Position numbers and translations under genes: made by a program. Shown piece after piece: positions 1-7,056 of a stretch of DNA of 9,995 nucleotides (position 1 is the first letter of the stretch; every line of letters begins with the position of its first letter). Below the pieces are notes generated by a model, which worked only from the letters and a program-made list of their open reading frames with translations, was not told the DNA's origin and did no database searches. Origin of the DNA: an uncultured Actinomycetes bacterium (GTDB lineage Bacteria; Actinomycetota; Thermoleophilia; Solirubrobacterales; 70-9); NCBI GenBank assembly GCA_946886425.1, contig CAMPIP010000077.1, positions 1-9,995 on the forward strand, read 5' to 3'.

Positions 1-1
1 G

Positions 2-1390
2 CCCGCCACCGCCGGGACCGAAGAAGGCGCGGCCGCGGCGCCAGTGCCGAGCGAACCGCTGACGATCCCCAACCTGCCCGCCTCCAGCTGCGCCGCCACC
101 GGGGTGCCGCCGCTGCTGATCCCGATCTACAAGCGTGCCGCCGCCGCCTACGCGCTGGGCCCGCAGGGGCCGGCGATCCTGGCCGGGATCAACCAGATCG
201 AGACCGCCTTCGGAACCAACCTCAACGTCTCCTCGGCGGGGGCGCAGGGGTGGATGCAGTTCATGCCGGAAACCTGGGCCAGCTACGGCGTCGACGCCAA
301 CGGCGACGGGACCGCGGACCCCTACAACCCCGAAGACGCGATCTTCTCCGCCGCCGCCTACCTCAGCGCGGCCGGGATGCCGGCCGACACCTACGGGGCG
401 ATCTTCGCCTACAACCACGCCGACTGGTATGTCGCCGACGTGCTCGCCAACGCCGGCTGTTACGCGGCCGAAGTCGGTGCGCCGGAATTCGGCGAAGGCG
501 GGCTGCAGCCGCGGATCAAGGTCTTCCGCTGCGACCCGGCGCCGGGATGGAAAAAGAACATCCCGGCCGGCTACCTGGCCGCCTTCGAGAAGGCGGCGGG
601 CCGCTACGAACTGGGGCAGCGCGGCGTCTGGGCGCTGGCCGCGGTCGCCCGGCTCGAGTCGAACTTCGGCAAGGGCATGGATCGCCGCCAGCTGCGCCGC
701 GAGGGCGCGCTCGGTCTCGACGCGGGCGAGTGGAAGGAATTCGCCGTCGACGGCGACGAAGACGGGCGGATCCGCCGCGGCGACATCGCCGACTCGGCGG
801 CGACCCTGGCGCGGCTGGTCTGGTCGCGCGGCGGCCTCAGCGCCGGCCTTTTCGCCCACAACCAGGCCGAGTGGTACGTCCAGGAGGTGCTCGACCAGGC
901 CGCCGAGATGGAAGGCGGCTGCGAGGTGCGGTTCGTCGACTGGCGGGTCGCCCCGCTCGGGGCCGGATTCGAAACCGCCGGCGAGCAGGCCGTCCTCAGC
1001 GGCACCCTGGCCAGCGCCCCCGAAAGCGCCCCGCCGGCCGTGAAGGCGGCGATCGCGGCGGCCAACTCGATCTCCACCACCCCCTACGTCTGGGGCGGCG
1101 GCCACGGCTCCTGGTACTCCTACGGCTACGACTGCTCCGGCGCGGTCAGCTTCGCGCTCTACGGCGCCGGGCTGCTCGACACGCCGCTCACCTCCGGCGA
1201 CCTGGAGAGCTACGGCGAGCCCGGCCCCGGCAAGTGGATCACGATCTACGCCAATGCCACCCACACTTACGCGGTGATCGCAGGCCTGCGCTGGGACACG
1301 GTCGGCAACGAGAACGGCAGCGGCCCCCGCTGGCACGCCGAGCCGCCCTACCCGGACGGCTTCGTCGTCCGCCACCCGCCTGGCTATTAG
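2..1390 (+). CDS. Secreted peptidoglycan hydrolase: tandem lytic-transglycosylase-like domains plus NlpC/P60-like C-terminus (5' partial)
   Basis: The frame is open to the left edge, so the true start is outside the window; GTG at 44 is only the first internal start codon. Residues are numbered from that GTG. An Ala/Pro-rich segment leads into a first SLT-type domain (about 25-140) with the likely catalytic Glu53 in NQIETAFG, then [13 protein letters not shown] and an EF-hand-like loop DANGDGTAD (84-92). A second, diverged copy (about 172-288) keeps Glu205 in ARLESNFG and an acidic loop [12 protein letters not shown] (236-247), but lacks the GWMQFMP segment. The C-terminus (about 332-448) resembles NlpC/P60 peptidases, with YVWGGGH, Cys364 in DCSG and candidate His407. 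By family knowledge it would cleave glycan strands and stem peptides outside the membrane. The signal peptide is not visible because the N-terminus is missing. The product class is well supported; activity of the second SLT copy is doubtful. Confidence 0.88.
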   Translation, partial: PATAGTEEGAAAAPVPSEPLTIPNLPASSCAATGVPPLLIPIYKRAAAAYALGPQGPAILAGINQIETAFGTNLNVSSAGAQGWMQFMPETWASYGVDANGDGTADPYNPEDAIFSAAAYLSAAGMPADTYGAIFAYNHADWYVADVLANAGCYAAEVGAPEFGEGGLQPRIKVFRCDPAPGWKKNIPAGYLAAFEKAAGRYELGQRGVWALAAVARLESNFGKGMDRRQLRREGALGLDAGEWKEFAVDGDEDGRIRRGDIADSAATLARLVWSRGGLSAGLFAHNQAEWYVQEVLDQAAEMEGGCEVRFVDWRVAPLGAGFETAGEQAVLSGTLASAPESAPPAVKAAIAAANSISTTPYVWGGGHGSWYSYGYDCSGAVSFALYGAGLLDTPLTSGDLESYGEPGPGKWITIYANATHTYAVIAGLRWDTVGNENGSGPRWHAEPPYPDGFVVRHPPGY

Positions 1391-1399
1391 CTGAGCGGG

Positions 1400-1438
1400 T
1401 ACGGTGTCCTCGAACCCGTCGATGCGGAGCGAGAGGAG
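1400..1438 (+). promoter_or_regulatory. Candidate promoter -10 and strong RBS before the GYD gene
   Basis: TACGGT at 1400-1405 fits a TANNNT -10 element, but I see no convincing -35 hexamer. GAGAGGAG at 1431-1438 is a clear Shine-Dalgarno sequence 6 nt before ATG 1445. It stands out because several other gene starts in this window have none. The RBS is solid; the promoter is a guess that would place the head of the GYD-purD-purE-purB unit here. Confidence 0.4.
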
Positions 1439-1444
1439 CCGGAT

Positions 1445-1726
1445 ATGCCCACGTATTTGATGCTTACGAACCTGACCGCGGAGGGTGTGCGGACGCTGAA
1501 GAACAACCCCAGCCGGGTCGCCGAGGTGAACAAGGAGGTCGAGCAGATCGGCGCCAAGGTGGTGGCCCAGTACGCGACCCTCGGCCAGTACGACTTCGTC
1601 ACGGTCGTCGAGGCGCCCGACGAGAAGACGATGGCCAAGGTCTCGGTCGAGCTCGGCTCGCGCGGGACGATGACGAGCCAGACCCTGACCGCGATCTCGG
1701 CCGACGAGCTGGCCGACGCGATCTAG
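1445..1726 (+). CDS. GYD-domain protein
   Basis: This is a 93-residue protein with an ATG start and a good RBS. It has the look of the GYD family of small alpha/beta proteins: an N-terminal beta strand ([10 protein letters not shown]), a helix rich in Lys/Glu, then [15 protein letters not shown] with the family's Gly-x-Tyr-Asp at 47-50, and a C-terminal strand (TSQTLTAIS). There is no signal peptide or membrane segment, so it is probably cytoplasmic. The biochemical function of the family is not established, and I do not assign one. Its stop is only 7 nt before the TTG start of purD, so the two are very likely co-transcribed and possibly translationally coupled. It is complete and of normal family length. 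Confidence 0.88.
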   Translation: MPTYLMLTNLTAEGVRTLKNNPSRVAEVNKEVEQIGAKVVAQYATLGQYDFVTVVEAPDEKTMAKVSVELGSRGTMTSQTLTAISADELADAI

Positions 1727-1733
1727 GCGCGCC

Positions 1734-3017
1734 TTGCGGATCCTCGTAGTCGGCGGCGGCGGGCGCGAGCACGCGATCGTGCGGGCGCTGGCCCGCTCCG
1801 CCCACGCTCCCGAGCTGCTCTGCGCCCCCGGCAACGCCGGAATCGCCGCCGACGCCGAGTGCCTGCCCGAGGTCGGGGTCGAGGACGTCGCGGCGATCGT
1901 CGCCGTGGCCCGGGAGCGGTCGGTCGACCTGGTCGTGGTCGGCCCCGAGGCGGGGCTGGTCGCCGGCGCGGTCGACGCTCTCGCCGACGCCGGCATCCCC
2001 GCCTTCGGGCCCAGCGCCGCCGCCGCCGAGCTGGAGGGCTCGAAGGCCTTCGCCAAGGAGCTGATGGCCGAGGCGGGCGTGCCGACCGCCGGCCACGTAC
2101 TGCTGAGGAGCCACGAGGAGGCGGTCGCCCGGCTCGCCGAGATCGACTACCCGACCGTGCTCAAGGCCGACGGGCTGGCGGCCGGCAAGGGCGTGATCCT
2201 CTGCGCCGACGAGGCCGAGGCGCGGGCCGCCGTCGACGTCTTCTTCACCGAGCGCCGCTTCGGGGCGACCACGGTCGTCCAGGAGGAGTTCCTGGTCGGC
2301 GAGGAGCTCTCGCTGCTCGCCCTCTGCGACGGCGAGAACGTGGTGCCGCTGGCGCCGGCCCAGGACTACAAGCGGATCTTCGACGGCGACGAGGGACCGA
2401 ACACCGGCGGGATGGGCAGCTACTCGCCGGTGCCGGGCTTCGGCGCGACCGAGGTCGAGGAGATCGTCGACGGCGTCCACCGGCCGATCGTGGCGGCGAT
2501 GGCGCGGCGCGGCCTGCCCTTCCACGGCGTCCTCTACGCGGGGCTGATGATCGGCCCCGACGGTCCCAAGGTGCTCGAGTTCAACGTCCGCTTCGGCGAC
2601 CCGGAGACCCAGGCGGTGCTGCCGCGACTGCGGTCTGACCTGGTCGACCTCTTCCTCGCCGCGCGCGAGCCGGGCGGCCTGGCCGGGGCGAGCGCCGAGT
2701 TCGGCGAGGACTGGGCGGTGACCGTGGTCCTGGCCTCGGCCGGGTACCCGGAGTCCTCCTCGAAGGGCGACGCGATCAGCGGCCTCGCCGCGGCCGCGGA
2801 GCTGGCCGAGATCACCCACGCCGGCACCGCGAGGCGCGACGGCGAGGTCGTCACCGCGGGCGGTCGCGTCCTCAACGTCACCGCCCTCGGCGCCACACCC
2901 GCCGAGGCGCGCGATCGTGCGTACGATGCGGCCAGCCGGATCTCCTTCGAGGGGATGCAGATCCGCACCGACATCGCCGCCCGCGCCGTCGAGCGCGTTC
3001 CCAGCCAGCACACCTAG
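1734..3017 (+). CDS. purD: Phosphoribosylamine--glycine ligase (GAR synthetase)
   Basis: PurD joins phosphoribosylamine and glycine with ATP to give GAR, the second step of de novo purine synthesis, in the cytoplasm. The 427-residue length is normal. The N-terminal domain opens with [14 protein letters not shown] (2-15). The ATP-grasp region carries [13 protein letters not shown] (142-154), [12 protein letters not shown] (183-194) and [11 protein letters not shown] (222-232), followed by [13 protein letters not shown] (281-293), which holds metal and ATP ligands in this family. The C-terminal domain ends near residue 420. The start is a TTG at 1734, fixed by the family's N-terminus beginning immediately; no Shine-Dalgarno is evident, so translation may depend on coupling to the GYD gene, whose stop lies 7 nt upstream. 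The next gene, purE, starts 9 nt after the stop. All visible key motifs are intact. Confidence 0.97.
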   Translation: MRILVVGGGGREHAIVRALARSAHAPELLCAPGNAGIAADAECLPEVGVEDVAAIVAVARERSVDLVVVGPEAGLVAGAVDALADAGIPAFGPSAAAAELEGSKAFAKELMAEAGVPTAGHVLLRSHEEAVARLAEIDYPTVLKADGLAAGKGVILCADEAEARAAVDVFFTERRFGATTVVQEEFLVGEELSLLALCDGENVVPLAPAQDYKRIFDGDEGPNTGGMGSYSPVPGFGATEVEEIVDGVHRPIVAAMARRGLPFHGVLYAGLMIGPDGPKVLEFNVRFGDPETQAVLPRLRSDLVDLFLAAREPGGLAGASAEFGEDWAVTVVLASAGYPESSSKGDAISGLAAAAELAEITHAGTARRDGEVVTAGGRVLNVTALGATPAEARDRAYDAASRISFEGMQIRTDIAARAVERVPSQHT

Positions 3018-3026
3018 AGAGGCAAG

Positions 3027-3533
3027 ATGACCGAGATCTCAGAGGACCCGACGCCCACCCCCGCTCCCGAGCCGAGCCAGACGCCGCCGACGCCGTTGCC
3101 CGGTGTCGAGGAGGCGTTCGAGGAAATCGACGTCGCCGAGCCGCTGGTCGGGATCATCATGGGCTCGAAGAACGACAAGCCGAAGATGCAGCCGGCCGGG
3201 GCCGCCCTGCAGGACGCCGGCATCCGCTACGAGGTGCGGGTGATGAGCGCCCACCGCGATCCGGAGCTGGTCCGCGAGTACTGCATGAACGCGCGGTTGC
3301 GCGGCCTCAAGGTGATCATCGCCGGGGCCGGGATGTCGGCGGCGCTGCCTGGGGTCGCCGCCGCCCACACGGACCTGCCGGTGATCGGCGTGCCGATCCT
3401 CGGCAAGAGCCTCGGCGGCCTCGACGCGCTGCTCTCGGCGGTGCAGATGCCGCCCGGGATCCCGGTCGCGTGCGTGGCGATCGACGGGGCGAAGAACGCC
3501 GGCGTGCTCGCCGCGCGGATAATCAACGCGTGA
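3027..3533 (+). CDS. purE: Phosphoribosylaminoimidazole carboxylase catalytic subunit / N5-CAIR mutase-like protein, with N-terminal extension
   Basis: PurE forms CAIR from N5-CAIR (class I, made by PurK) or from AIR and CO2 (class II). The conserved core begins at about residue 40: VGIIMGSKND (41-50), catalytic-region SAHR (74-77), then IIAGAGMSAALPG (97-109), LPVIGVP, and QMPPGIPVACVAIDGAKNAGVLAARI near the end. Two features differ from the common class I form. The usual GSKSD is GSKND, and the His of the common GAAHLPG loop is replaced (SAALPG). The loop and the AIDGAKNA segment remind me of archaeal-type PurE sequences, from memory only. The first 35 or so residues are Pro/Thr/Glu-rich and probably disordered. 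AGAGGC follows the purD stop and gives an RBS before ATG 3027. The stop overlaps the purB start by 4 nt. No purK is nearby. Confidence 0.93.
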   Translation: MTEISEDPTPTPAPEPSQTPPTPLPGVEEAFEEIDVAEPLVGIIMGSKNDKPKMQPAGAALQDAGIRYEVRVMSAHRDPELVREYCMNARLRGLKVIIAGAGMSAALPGVAAAHTDLPVIGVPILGKSLGGLDALLSAVQMPPGIPVACVAIDGAKNAGVLAARIINA

Positions 3534-4813
3534 TCCCGCGCTACACCCGCCCCGAGATCGGGGCGGTCTGGACCCCGCAGGCGAAGCTCGAGTCCTGGCT
3601 CGAGGTCGAGCTGGCGGCGACCGAGGCCTGGGCCGAGGAGGGCGCCGTCCCCCGCGAGGCCGCCGAGGCGGCGCGGGCCAACGCCGCCTTCACGGTCGAG
3701 GCGGTCGAAGAGCGCGAGAAGGTGACCGACCACGACGTCGCCGCCTTCGTCGACGTCGTCGCCGCCTCGGTCGGCGAGCACGGGCGCTGGATCCACTACG
3801 GGCTGACCTCCTCCGACGTGCTCGACACGGCGCTGGCGCTGCAGCTGCGCCGGGCCGGCGAGATCGTCGTCGCCGGGGCGCGCGCCTACCGCGACGCCCT
3901 GGTCGAGCGGGCGCTCGAGCACCGCGACACGCTCTGCGTCGGCCGCACCCACGGCGTCCACGCCGAGCCGACCACCTTCGGGCTGCGCCTGGCCGGGTTC
4001 GCCTTCGAGGCCGACCGCAACGTCGCCCGGCTCGAGGACGCCTTCGCCCACCTCGCCTTCGGCAAGCTCTCCGGCGCGGTCGGGACCTACGCCTCGGTGC
4101 CGCCGGCGGTCGAGGCGCGGGTGATGGAGCGGCTCGGGCTCGGCCGCGAGGACGTGGCGACGCAGGTGGTGCCGCGCGACCGCCACGCGGTCCTGCTCTC
4201 GGCGGTGGCGATCGCCGGCGCCGGCCTGGAGCGCTTCGCGACCGAGGTTCGCGGCCTGCAGAAAACCGAGGTGCGTGAGGTCGAGGAGCCGTTCGGTGCC
4301 GGCCAGAAGGGCTCCTCGGCGATGCCGCACAAGCGCAACCCGATCCGCACCGAGCGGATGACCGGCCTGGCCCGGGTGCTGCGCGGCTACGCCCAGGCGG
4401 GGCTGGAGAACGTGGCGCTCTGGCACGAGCGCGACATCTCTCACTCCGGCGCCGAGCGGGTGATCCTGCCCGACGCGACGATCCTGCTCGACTACATGCA
4501 GCACCTCGGCACCGGTGTCGCGTCCGGGATGACGGTCCACGCCGAGCGGATGCGGGAGAACCTCGGGCTGACCCACGGCGCCCTGTTCAGCCAGCGGGCG
4601 CTGACCGCGCTGGTCGAGTCCGGGATGACCCGCGACGACGCCTACCGGGTCGTCCAGGAGAACGCGCAGCGCGCCTGGGACACGCGGACCGAGTTCCGCG
4701 ACCTGCTCGCCGAGGCGGCGCCGGACCTCGACCTCGACGCGGTCTTCGACTACGGCGCCTACCTGACCCACCTGCCGGAGATCTTCGCGCGGGTCGAAGC
4801 GCTGAGGGCCTGA
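3530..4813 (+). CDS. purB: Adenylosuccinate lyase
   Basis: PurB removes fumarate from SAICAR and from adenylosuccinate, acting in both IMP and AMP synthesis. I choose GTG 3530, which overlaps the purE stop (GTGA), because the family N-terminus [13 protein letters not shown] follows at once; an in-frame start further upstream would lie inside purE. The protein is then 427 residues, normal for the short bacterial type. Visible motifs are TSSDVLDTA (93-101), [14 protein letters not shown] (138-151) with the family's catalytic-site His residues, and the fumarase/aspartase-superfamily signature [11 protein letters not shown] (261-271), whose flexible loop carries the catalytic Ser. [13 protein letters not shown] (298-310) follows, slightly different from the frequent SHSSVER. 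No defects are seen. Its stop is 7 nt before the amine oxidase start. Confidence 0.97.
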   Translation: MIPRYTRPEIGAVWTPQAKLESWLEVELAATEAWAEEGAVPREAAEAARANAAFTVEAVEEREKVTDHDVAAFVDVVAASVGEHGRWIHYGLTSSDVLDTALALQLRRAGEIVVAGARAYRDALVERALEHRDTLCVGRTHGVHAEPTTFGLRLAGFAFEADRNVARLEDAFAHLAFGKLSGAVGTYASVPPAVEARVMERLGLGREDVATQVVPRDRHAVLLSAVAIAGAGLERFATEVRGLQKTEVREVEEPFGAGQKGSSAMPHKRNPIRTERMTGLARVLRGYAQAGLENVALWHERDISHSGAERVILPDATILLDYMQHLGTGVASGMTVHAERMRENLGLTHGALFSQRALTALVESGMTRDDAYRVVQENAQRAWDTRTEFRDLLAEAAPDLDLDAVFDYGAYLTHLPEIFARVEALRA

Positions 4814-4820
4814 GGCGGGG

Positions 4821-5594
4821 ATGGAGCAGCACGAGGCCGACGTCGCGGTTGTGGGCGCCGGCCTCGCCGGGCTCGTCGCGGCGCGCCGGCTCGCCGCCGC
4901 CGGGCTGCGGCCGGTGGTGCTGGAGGCGCGCGAGCGGGTCGGCGGCCGGCTGCTCAACGAGGAGATCGGCGACGGCAAGGTGGTCGAGGTCGGCGGCCAG
5001 TGGATCGGCCCGACCCAGGAGCGGATCGCCGCCCTCGCCGCCGAGCTGGGCGTCGCCACCTTCCCGACCCACGACGAGGGCCGGCACCTGCTCGAGATCG
5101 GCGGCCGGGTCGCCTCCTACGCCGGGCCGATCACCGCCGCCAGCGTCGGCCTGGTCCGCGACCTCTCGCGAGCGATCTCGCCGCTGGCGCTGGCGGACTT
5201 CGAACAGGCGCGGGCGCGGCTCGACAGGATGGCCCGCGAGGTGCCGCTGGAGGAACCCTGGCTGGCGCCGCGGGCGCCGGAGTGGGACGGCGAGACCTTC
5301 GCCACCTGGGTGAAGCGCAACACCCGCACCGCCGCCGCCCGTACCCTCTTCGAACTTGCCACCGAGGCGGTCTGGGCCGCCGAGCCCAGCGACGTCTCGC
5401 TGCTGCACGTCCTCTTCTACACCCGCTCCGGCAGCGGCTTCAACTCCCTGGTCGGCACCGACGGCGGCGCCCAGCAGGACCGCTTCCACGGCGGCTCGCA
5501 GCGAATCACCGAGCTGCTCGCGGAGCAGCTCGGTGAGGGAACGGTGCGTTTGGGAGCACCGGTGCGCTCGATATCCCAGAGTGGGAGGGACTGA
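4821..5594 (+). CDS. Flavin-containing amine oxidase, N-terminal fragment
   Basis: This 257-residue reading frame is the front part of an FAD-dependent amine oxidase, a family that oxidises amines (mono- or polyamines) to aldehydes with hydrogen peroxide as by-product. The dinucleotide-binding fold is clear: VVGAGLAGLVAARRL (10-24) with the GxGxxG glycines at 12, 14 and 17, then VLEARERVGGRL (33-44), where Glu35 would bind the adenosine ribose, and GGQWIGPTQERI (58-69), typical of bacterial monoamine/putrescine-oxidase-like proteins. RFHGGSQRI (221-229) is also characteristic. After VRSISQ (248-253) the frame runs into SGRD and a TGA, in the middle of a beta hairpin of the FAD domain. The rest of the protein continues at 5603-6250 in another frame. 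The substrate cannot be told. ATG 4821 lies 7 nt after purB. Confidence 0.85.
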   Translation: MEQHEADVAVVGAGLAGLVAARRLAAAGLRPVVLEARERVGGRLLNEEIGDGKVVEVGGQWIGPTQERIAALAAELGVATFPTHDEGRHLLEIGGRVASYAGPITAASVGLVRDLSRAISPLALADFEQARARLDRMAREVPLEEPWLAPRAPEWDGETFATWVKRNTRTAAARTLFELATEAVWAAEPSDVSLLHVLFYTRSGSGFNSLVGTDGGAQQDRFHGGSQRITELLAEQLGEGTVRLGAPVRSISQSGRD

Positions 5595-5599
5595 CCGCG

Positions 5600-5649
5600 T
5601 CGGTGGCGCACTTTCCTCCCGCACGGGAGGGAACAAAGTGCGCCACCGA
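5600..5649. repeat. 50-bp palindromic element inside the amine oxidase gene
   Basis: The arms TCGGTGGCGCACTTT (5600-5614) and AAAGTGCGCCACCGA (5635-5649) are perfect 15-bp inverted repeats. Inside them CCTCCCG (5615-5621) and CGGGAGG (5624-5630) form a second 7-bp stem around a CA dinucleotide, leaving only GAAC (5631-5634) unpaired. The whole can fold as one long hairpin of 22 bp with a bulge. It has no stop codon in any of the six frames. It sits where amine oxidases have a variable beta hairpin, and reads there as HFPPAREGTKCA, which I cannot match to the family. It looks like a small dispersed palindrome (REP- or MITE-like), but only one copy is clear in this window. Confidence 0.8.
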
Positions 5650-6250
5650 GCTCACGGTCCACGCTCGCCGCGCGATCGTCGCGGTGCCGCCGACGCTGGC
5701 GGGGCGGATCGCTTACGACCCGCCGCTGCCGGGGATGCGGGACCAGCTGACGCAGCGGATGCCGCAGGGGACGGTGATCAAGACGATGGCGATCTACGAG
5801 CGGCCGTTCTGGCGCGAGGAGGGCTTCTCGGGGCAGGCGGTCGCCGAGCGCGGGCCGGCGCGGGTGACCTTCGACAACTCGCCGCCGGACGGCTCGCCGG
5901 GGGTGCTGCTCGGCTTCCTCGAGGGGCGGCTGGCGCGGCAGTGGGGAGCGCGGGACGCGGCCGAGCGGCGCGAGGCGATCCTCGCCGGCCACGCCCGCCT
6001 GTTCGGCGAGCGGGCGGCGCGCCCGGAGCGCTTCGTCGAGCGGGTCTGGGCCGAGGAGGAGTGGACGCGCGGCTGCTACGGCTGCCTGATGACCACCGGC
6101 GGCTGGACCGAATACGGCCGCGCCCTGCGCCGCCCGGTCGGCCGCATCCACTGGGCGGGCGCCGAGACCGCCACGATCTGGAACGGCTACATGGACGGCG
6201 CCGTCCAGTCCGGCGAACGCGCAGCGGCTGAGATTCTCGCCGCGGACTAG
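5603..6250 (+). CDS. Flavin-containing amine oxidase, C-terminal fragment
   Basis: This frame carries the rest of the amine oxidase. Family-like sequence starts at ELTVHARRAIVAVPPTLAGRI (about 16-36 from the GTG at 5603), continues through the substrate domain (PFWREEGFSG, FDNSPPDG, LLGFLEGR) and ends with RGCYGCLMTTGGWTEYG (156-172) and the FAD-binding signature HWAGAETATIWNGYMDGAV (183-201). The Cys158-Tyr pair sits where monoamine oxidases have their Gly-Cys-Tyr segment, though covalent flavin cannot be inferred. The GTG at 5603 lies inside the palindrome and has no Shine-Dalgarno, so it is probably not a genuine start. On its own this piece lacks the GxGxxG domain and would not be expected to work. 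Confidence 0.78.
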   Translation: MAHFPPAREGTKCATELTVHARRAIVAVPPTLAGRIAYDPPLPGMRDQLTQRMPQGTVIKTMAIYERPFWREEGFSGQAVAERGPARVTFDNSPPDGSPGVLLGFLEGRLARQWGARDAAERREAILAGHARLFGERAARPERFVERVWAEEEWTRGCYGCLMTTGGWTEYGRALRRPVGRIHWAGAETATIWNGYMDGAVQSGERAAAEILAAD

Positions 6251-6267
6251 CGCCGGGGCGCTGAGGC

Positions 6268-6296
6268 TGGACGGGTCGGGCGGCCGCGGGTAGGCT
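6268..6296 (+). promoter_or_regulatory. Candidate promoter for the 6303 gene, leaderless type
   Basis: TAGGCT at 6291-6296 is a TANNNT-type -10 hexamer, and TGGACG at 6268-6273 matches four of six TTGACA positions with a 17-nt spacer. Only 6 nt separate the -10 from GTG 6303, and there is no Shine-Dalgarno. Transcription would then begin at or next to the start codon. The same layout recurs before purC. Confidence 0.5.
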
Positions 6297-6302
6297 GCGC
6301 GC

Positions 6303-6596
6303 GTGGTTCTCTACACCTGCGGGACGAAGAAGATGGGGCCGGGCTTCGCGCATCCCTGCGCCAAAGCCGGCAAGGCGCTCGACGCGGCCGGCTACGAGTA
6401 CGAGCTGAAGACGGTCGGCGGCTACCGGATGATGCCCTGGACCTGGGGCACCCGCGAGGAGGACCGGGCCGAGATCAAGAAGTTGAGCGGCACCAACGAG
6501 GTGCCGATCCTCGTGCTCGACGACGGCGAGGTCGTCTCCGGCTCCGGCGCGATCGCCCGCTGGGCCAAGGAGCACCCGGCGCAGCGTGCCGGCTGA
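6303..6596 (+). CDS. Small thioredoxin-fold protein, glutathione S-transferase N-terminal-domain-like
   Basis: This 97-residue protein resembles a stand-alone GST N-terminal (thioredoxin-fold) domain. It starts with the strand VLYTCG (Cys6), then HPCAKAGKALDAAG (17-30, Cys19) at the start of the first helix, where glutaredoxins and GSTs have their active-site residue. It continues with strand EYELKTV, the cis-proline strand NEVPILVLDDGEVV (65-78, Pro68), and SGSGAIARWA (79-88), which matches the glutathione-contacting Ser-x-AI turn of GSTs. The all-helical GST C-terminal domain is absent. The cysteines are widely spaced, so this is not a CxxC glutaredoxin. Actinobacteria often use mycothiol instead of glutathione, so the thiol partner is unknown. 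The GTG start fits the promoter just upstream. The gene overlaps the next one by 11 nt. The residues around 40-50 (GGYRMMPWTWG) are unusual. Confidence 0.8.
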   Translation: MVLYTCGTKKMGPGFAHPCAKAGKALDAAGYEYELKTVGGYRMMPWTWGTREEDRAEIKKLSGTNEVPILVLDDGEVVSGSGAIARWAKEHPAQRAG

Positions 6597-7044
6597 GGCC
6601 GCCCGCGCCCGCACCGCCACGCCCGCCGACGCGCCGGTCGTCGCCCGCCTCCTCCACGACTTCAACGCCGAGTTCGACGTCCCGACCCCGCCCGCCGAGG
6701 AGCTGGCGCCGCGCCTGGCGGAGCTGATCGAGGCCGGCGCCGCGACGGTGCTGCTGGTTGGCGAGAAGCTGGGCGTCGCGGTGCTGCGGCTGCGCGAGTC
6801 CCTCTGGTCGCGCGGGCGAGTCGCCTACCTGGAGGAGCTCTACGTGGTCCCGGACCGGCGCGGCGAGGGGCTCGGTCGGATGCTCCTGGAGGCGACGATC
6901 GCCGCGGCCCGCGAGGCCGGCTGCGAGTGGGTCGAGCTGGGCACCAGCACCGGCGACGTCGCCGCCCGCGGCCTGTATGAGAGCGCCGGCTTCACCAACC
7001 TCGAAGACGGCGAGACGATGCTCTTCTACGAGTTGGAGCTCTGA
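6586..7044 (+). CDS. GNAT-family N-acetyltransferase
   Basis: This 152-residue protein transfers an acetyl group from acetyl-CoA to an unknown amine, judged by its single GNAT domain. Motif A is plain: LEELYVVPDRRGEGLGRMLL (82-101), with the acetyl-CoA pyrophosphate loop RRGEGLG (91-97), followed by the helix EATIAAAREAGC and strand WVELGTS. Motif B is represented by GLYESAGF (129-136). The N-terminal part (RTATPADAPVVARLLHDFN) is the usual first strand and helix. GTG 6586 lies inside the previous gene, giving an 11-nt overlap, so the two genes are probably co-translated. The stop codon lies within the palindrome at 7040-7056. Nothing in the sequence shows whether the substrate is a protein, an antibiotic or a small amine. 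Confidence 0.92.
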   Translation: MPAEAARARTATPADAPVVARLLHDFNAEFDVPTPPAEELAPRLAELIEAGAATVLLVGEKLGVAVLRLRESLWSRGRVAYLEELYVVPDRRGEGLGRMLLEATIAAAREAGCEWVELGTSTGDVAARGLYESAGFTNLEDGETMLFYELEL

Positions 7045-7056
7045 GCGCCGCTCAGA
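7040..7056. repeat. 17-bp palindrome containing both convergent stop codons
   Basis: TCTGAGCG-C-CGCTCAGA is an 8-bp perfect inverted repeat around one base. It contains the TGA of the acetyltransferase (7042-7044) and, on the other strand, the TGA of the P450 (7052-7054). Only 7 bp separate the two genes. As RNA it could form a 7-bp stem with a 3-nt loop from either strand. There is no T-run on either side, so it is not a classical intrinsic terminator, but a bidirectional stop or RNA-end signal is possible. Confidence 0.6.

Larger units (their letters stand above)
4821..6250 (+). pseudogene. Flavin amine oxidase gene as a whole, broken by a frameshift near 5580
   Basis: Joined, the two fragments account for a normal family-length protein of about 460 residues with both the N-terminal FAD-binding motifs and the C-terminal FAD signature, so this is one ancestral gene. 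The first half is read in the frame of 4821, the second in the frame of 5603. The second frame is open upstream and reads WEGLTASV just after the codons for SISQ in the first frame. A single missing base near 5580 would therefore explain the switch. The palindrome at 5600-5649 lies just past that point. Either the gene is decaying, or there is a sequencing error; both leave the palindrome unexplained. Confidence 0.72.

Noticed and set aside
44..46. GTG as the true start of the first gene
   Set aside because: The frame stays open to the left edge, there is no RBS before it, and the secretion signal expected for a cell-wall hydrolase is missing, so the start is upstream.
1599..3011. 470-residue open frame on the minus strand opposite purD
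   Set aside because: It is low-complexity Arg/Gly/Ala/Asp translation typical of antisense frames in very GC-rich DNA, and it lies wholly over an unmistakable purD.
3470..3529. Longer purB form starting inside purE
   Set aside because: The family N-terminus begins at GTG 3530; the extra residues are an out-of-frame reading of the purE end.
3227..5059. 610-residue open frame on the minus strand across purE, purB and the amine oxidase
   Set aside because: Composition-driven antisense frame with no recognisable motif; three real genes occupy the plus strand.
5356..6231. Third overlapping frame through the amine oxidase as a gene
   Set aside because: No domain and Arg/Ala/Gly low complexity; it is open only because of base composition.
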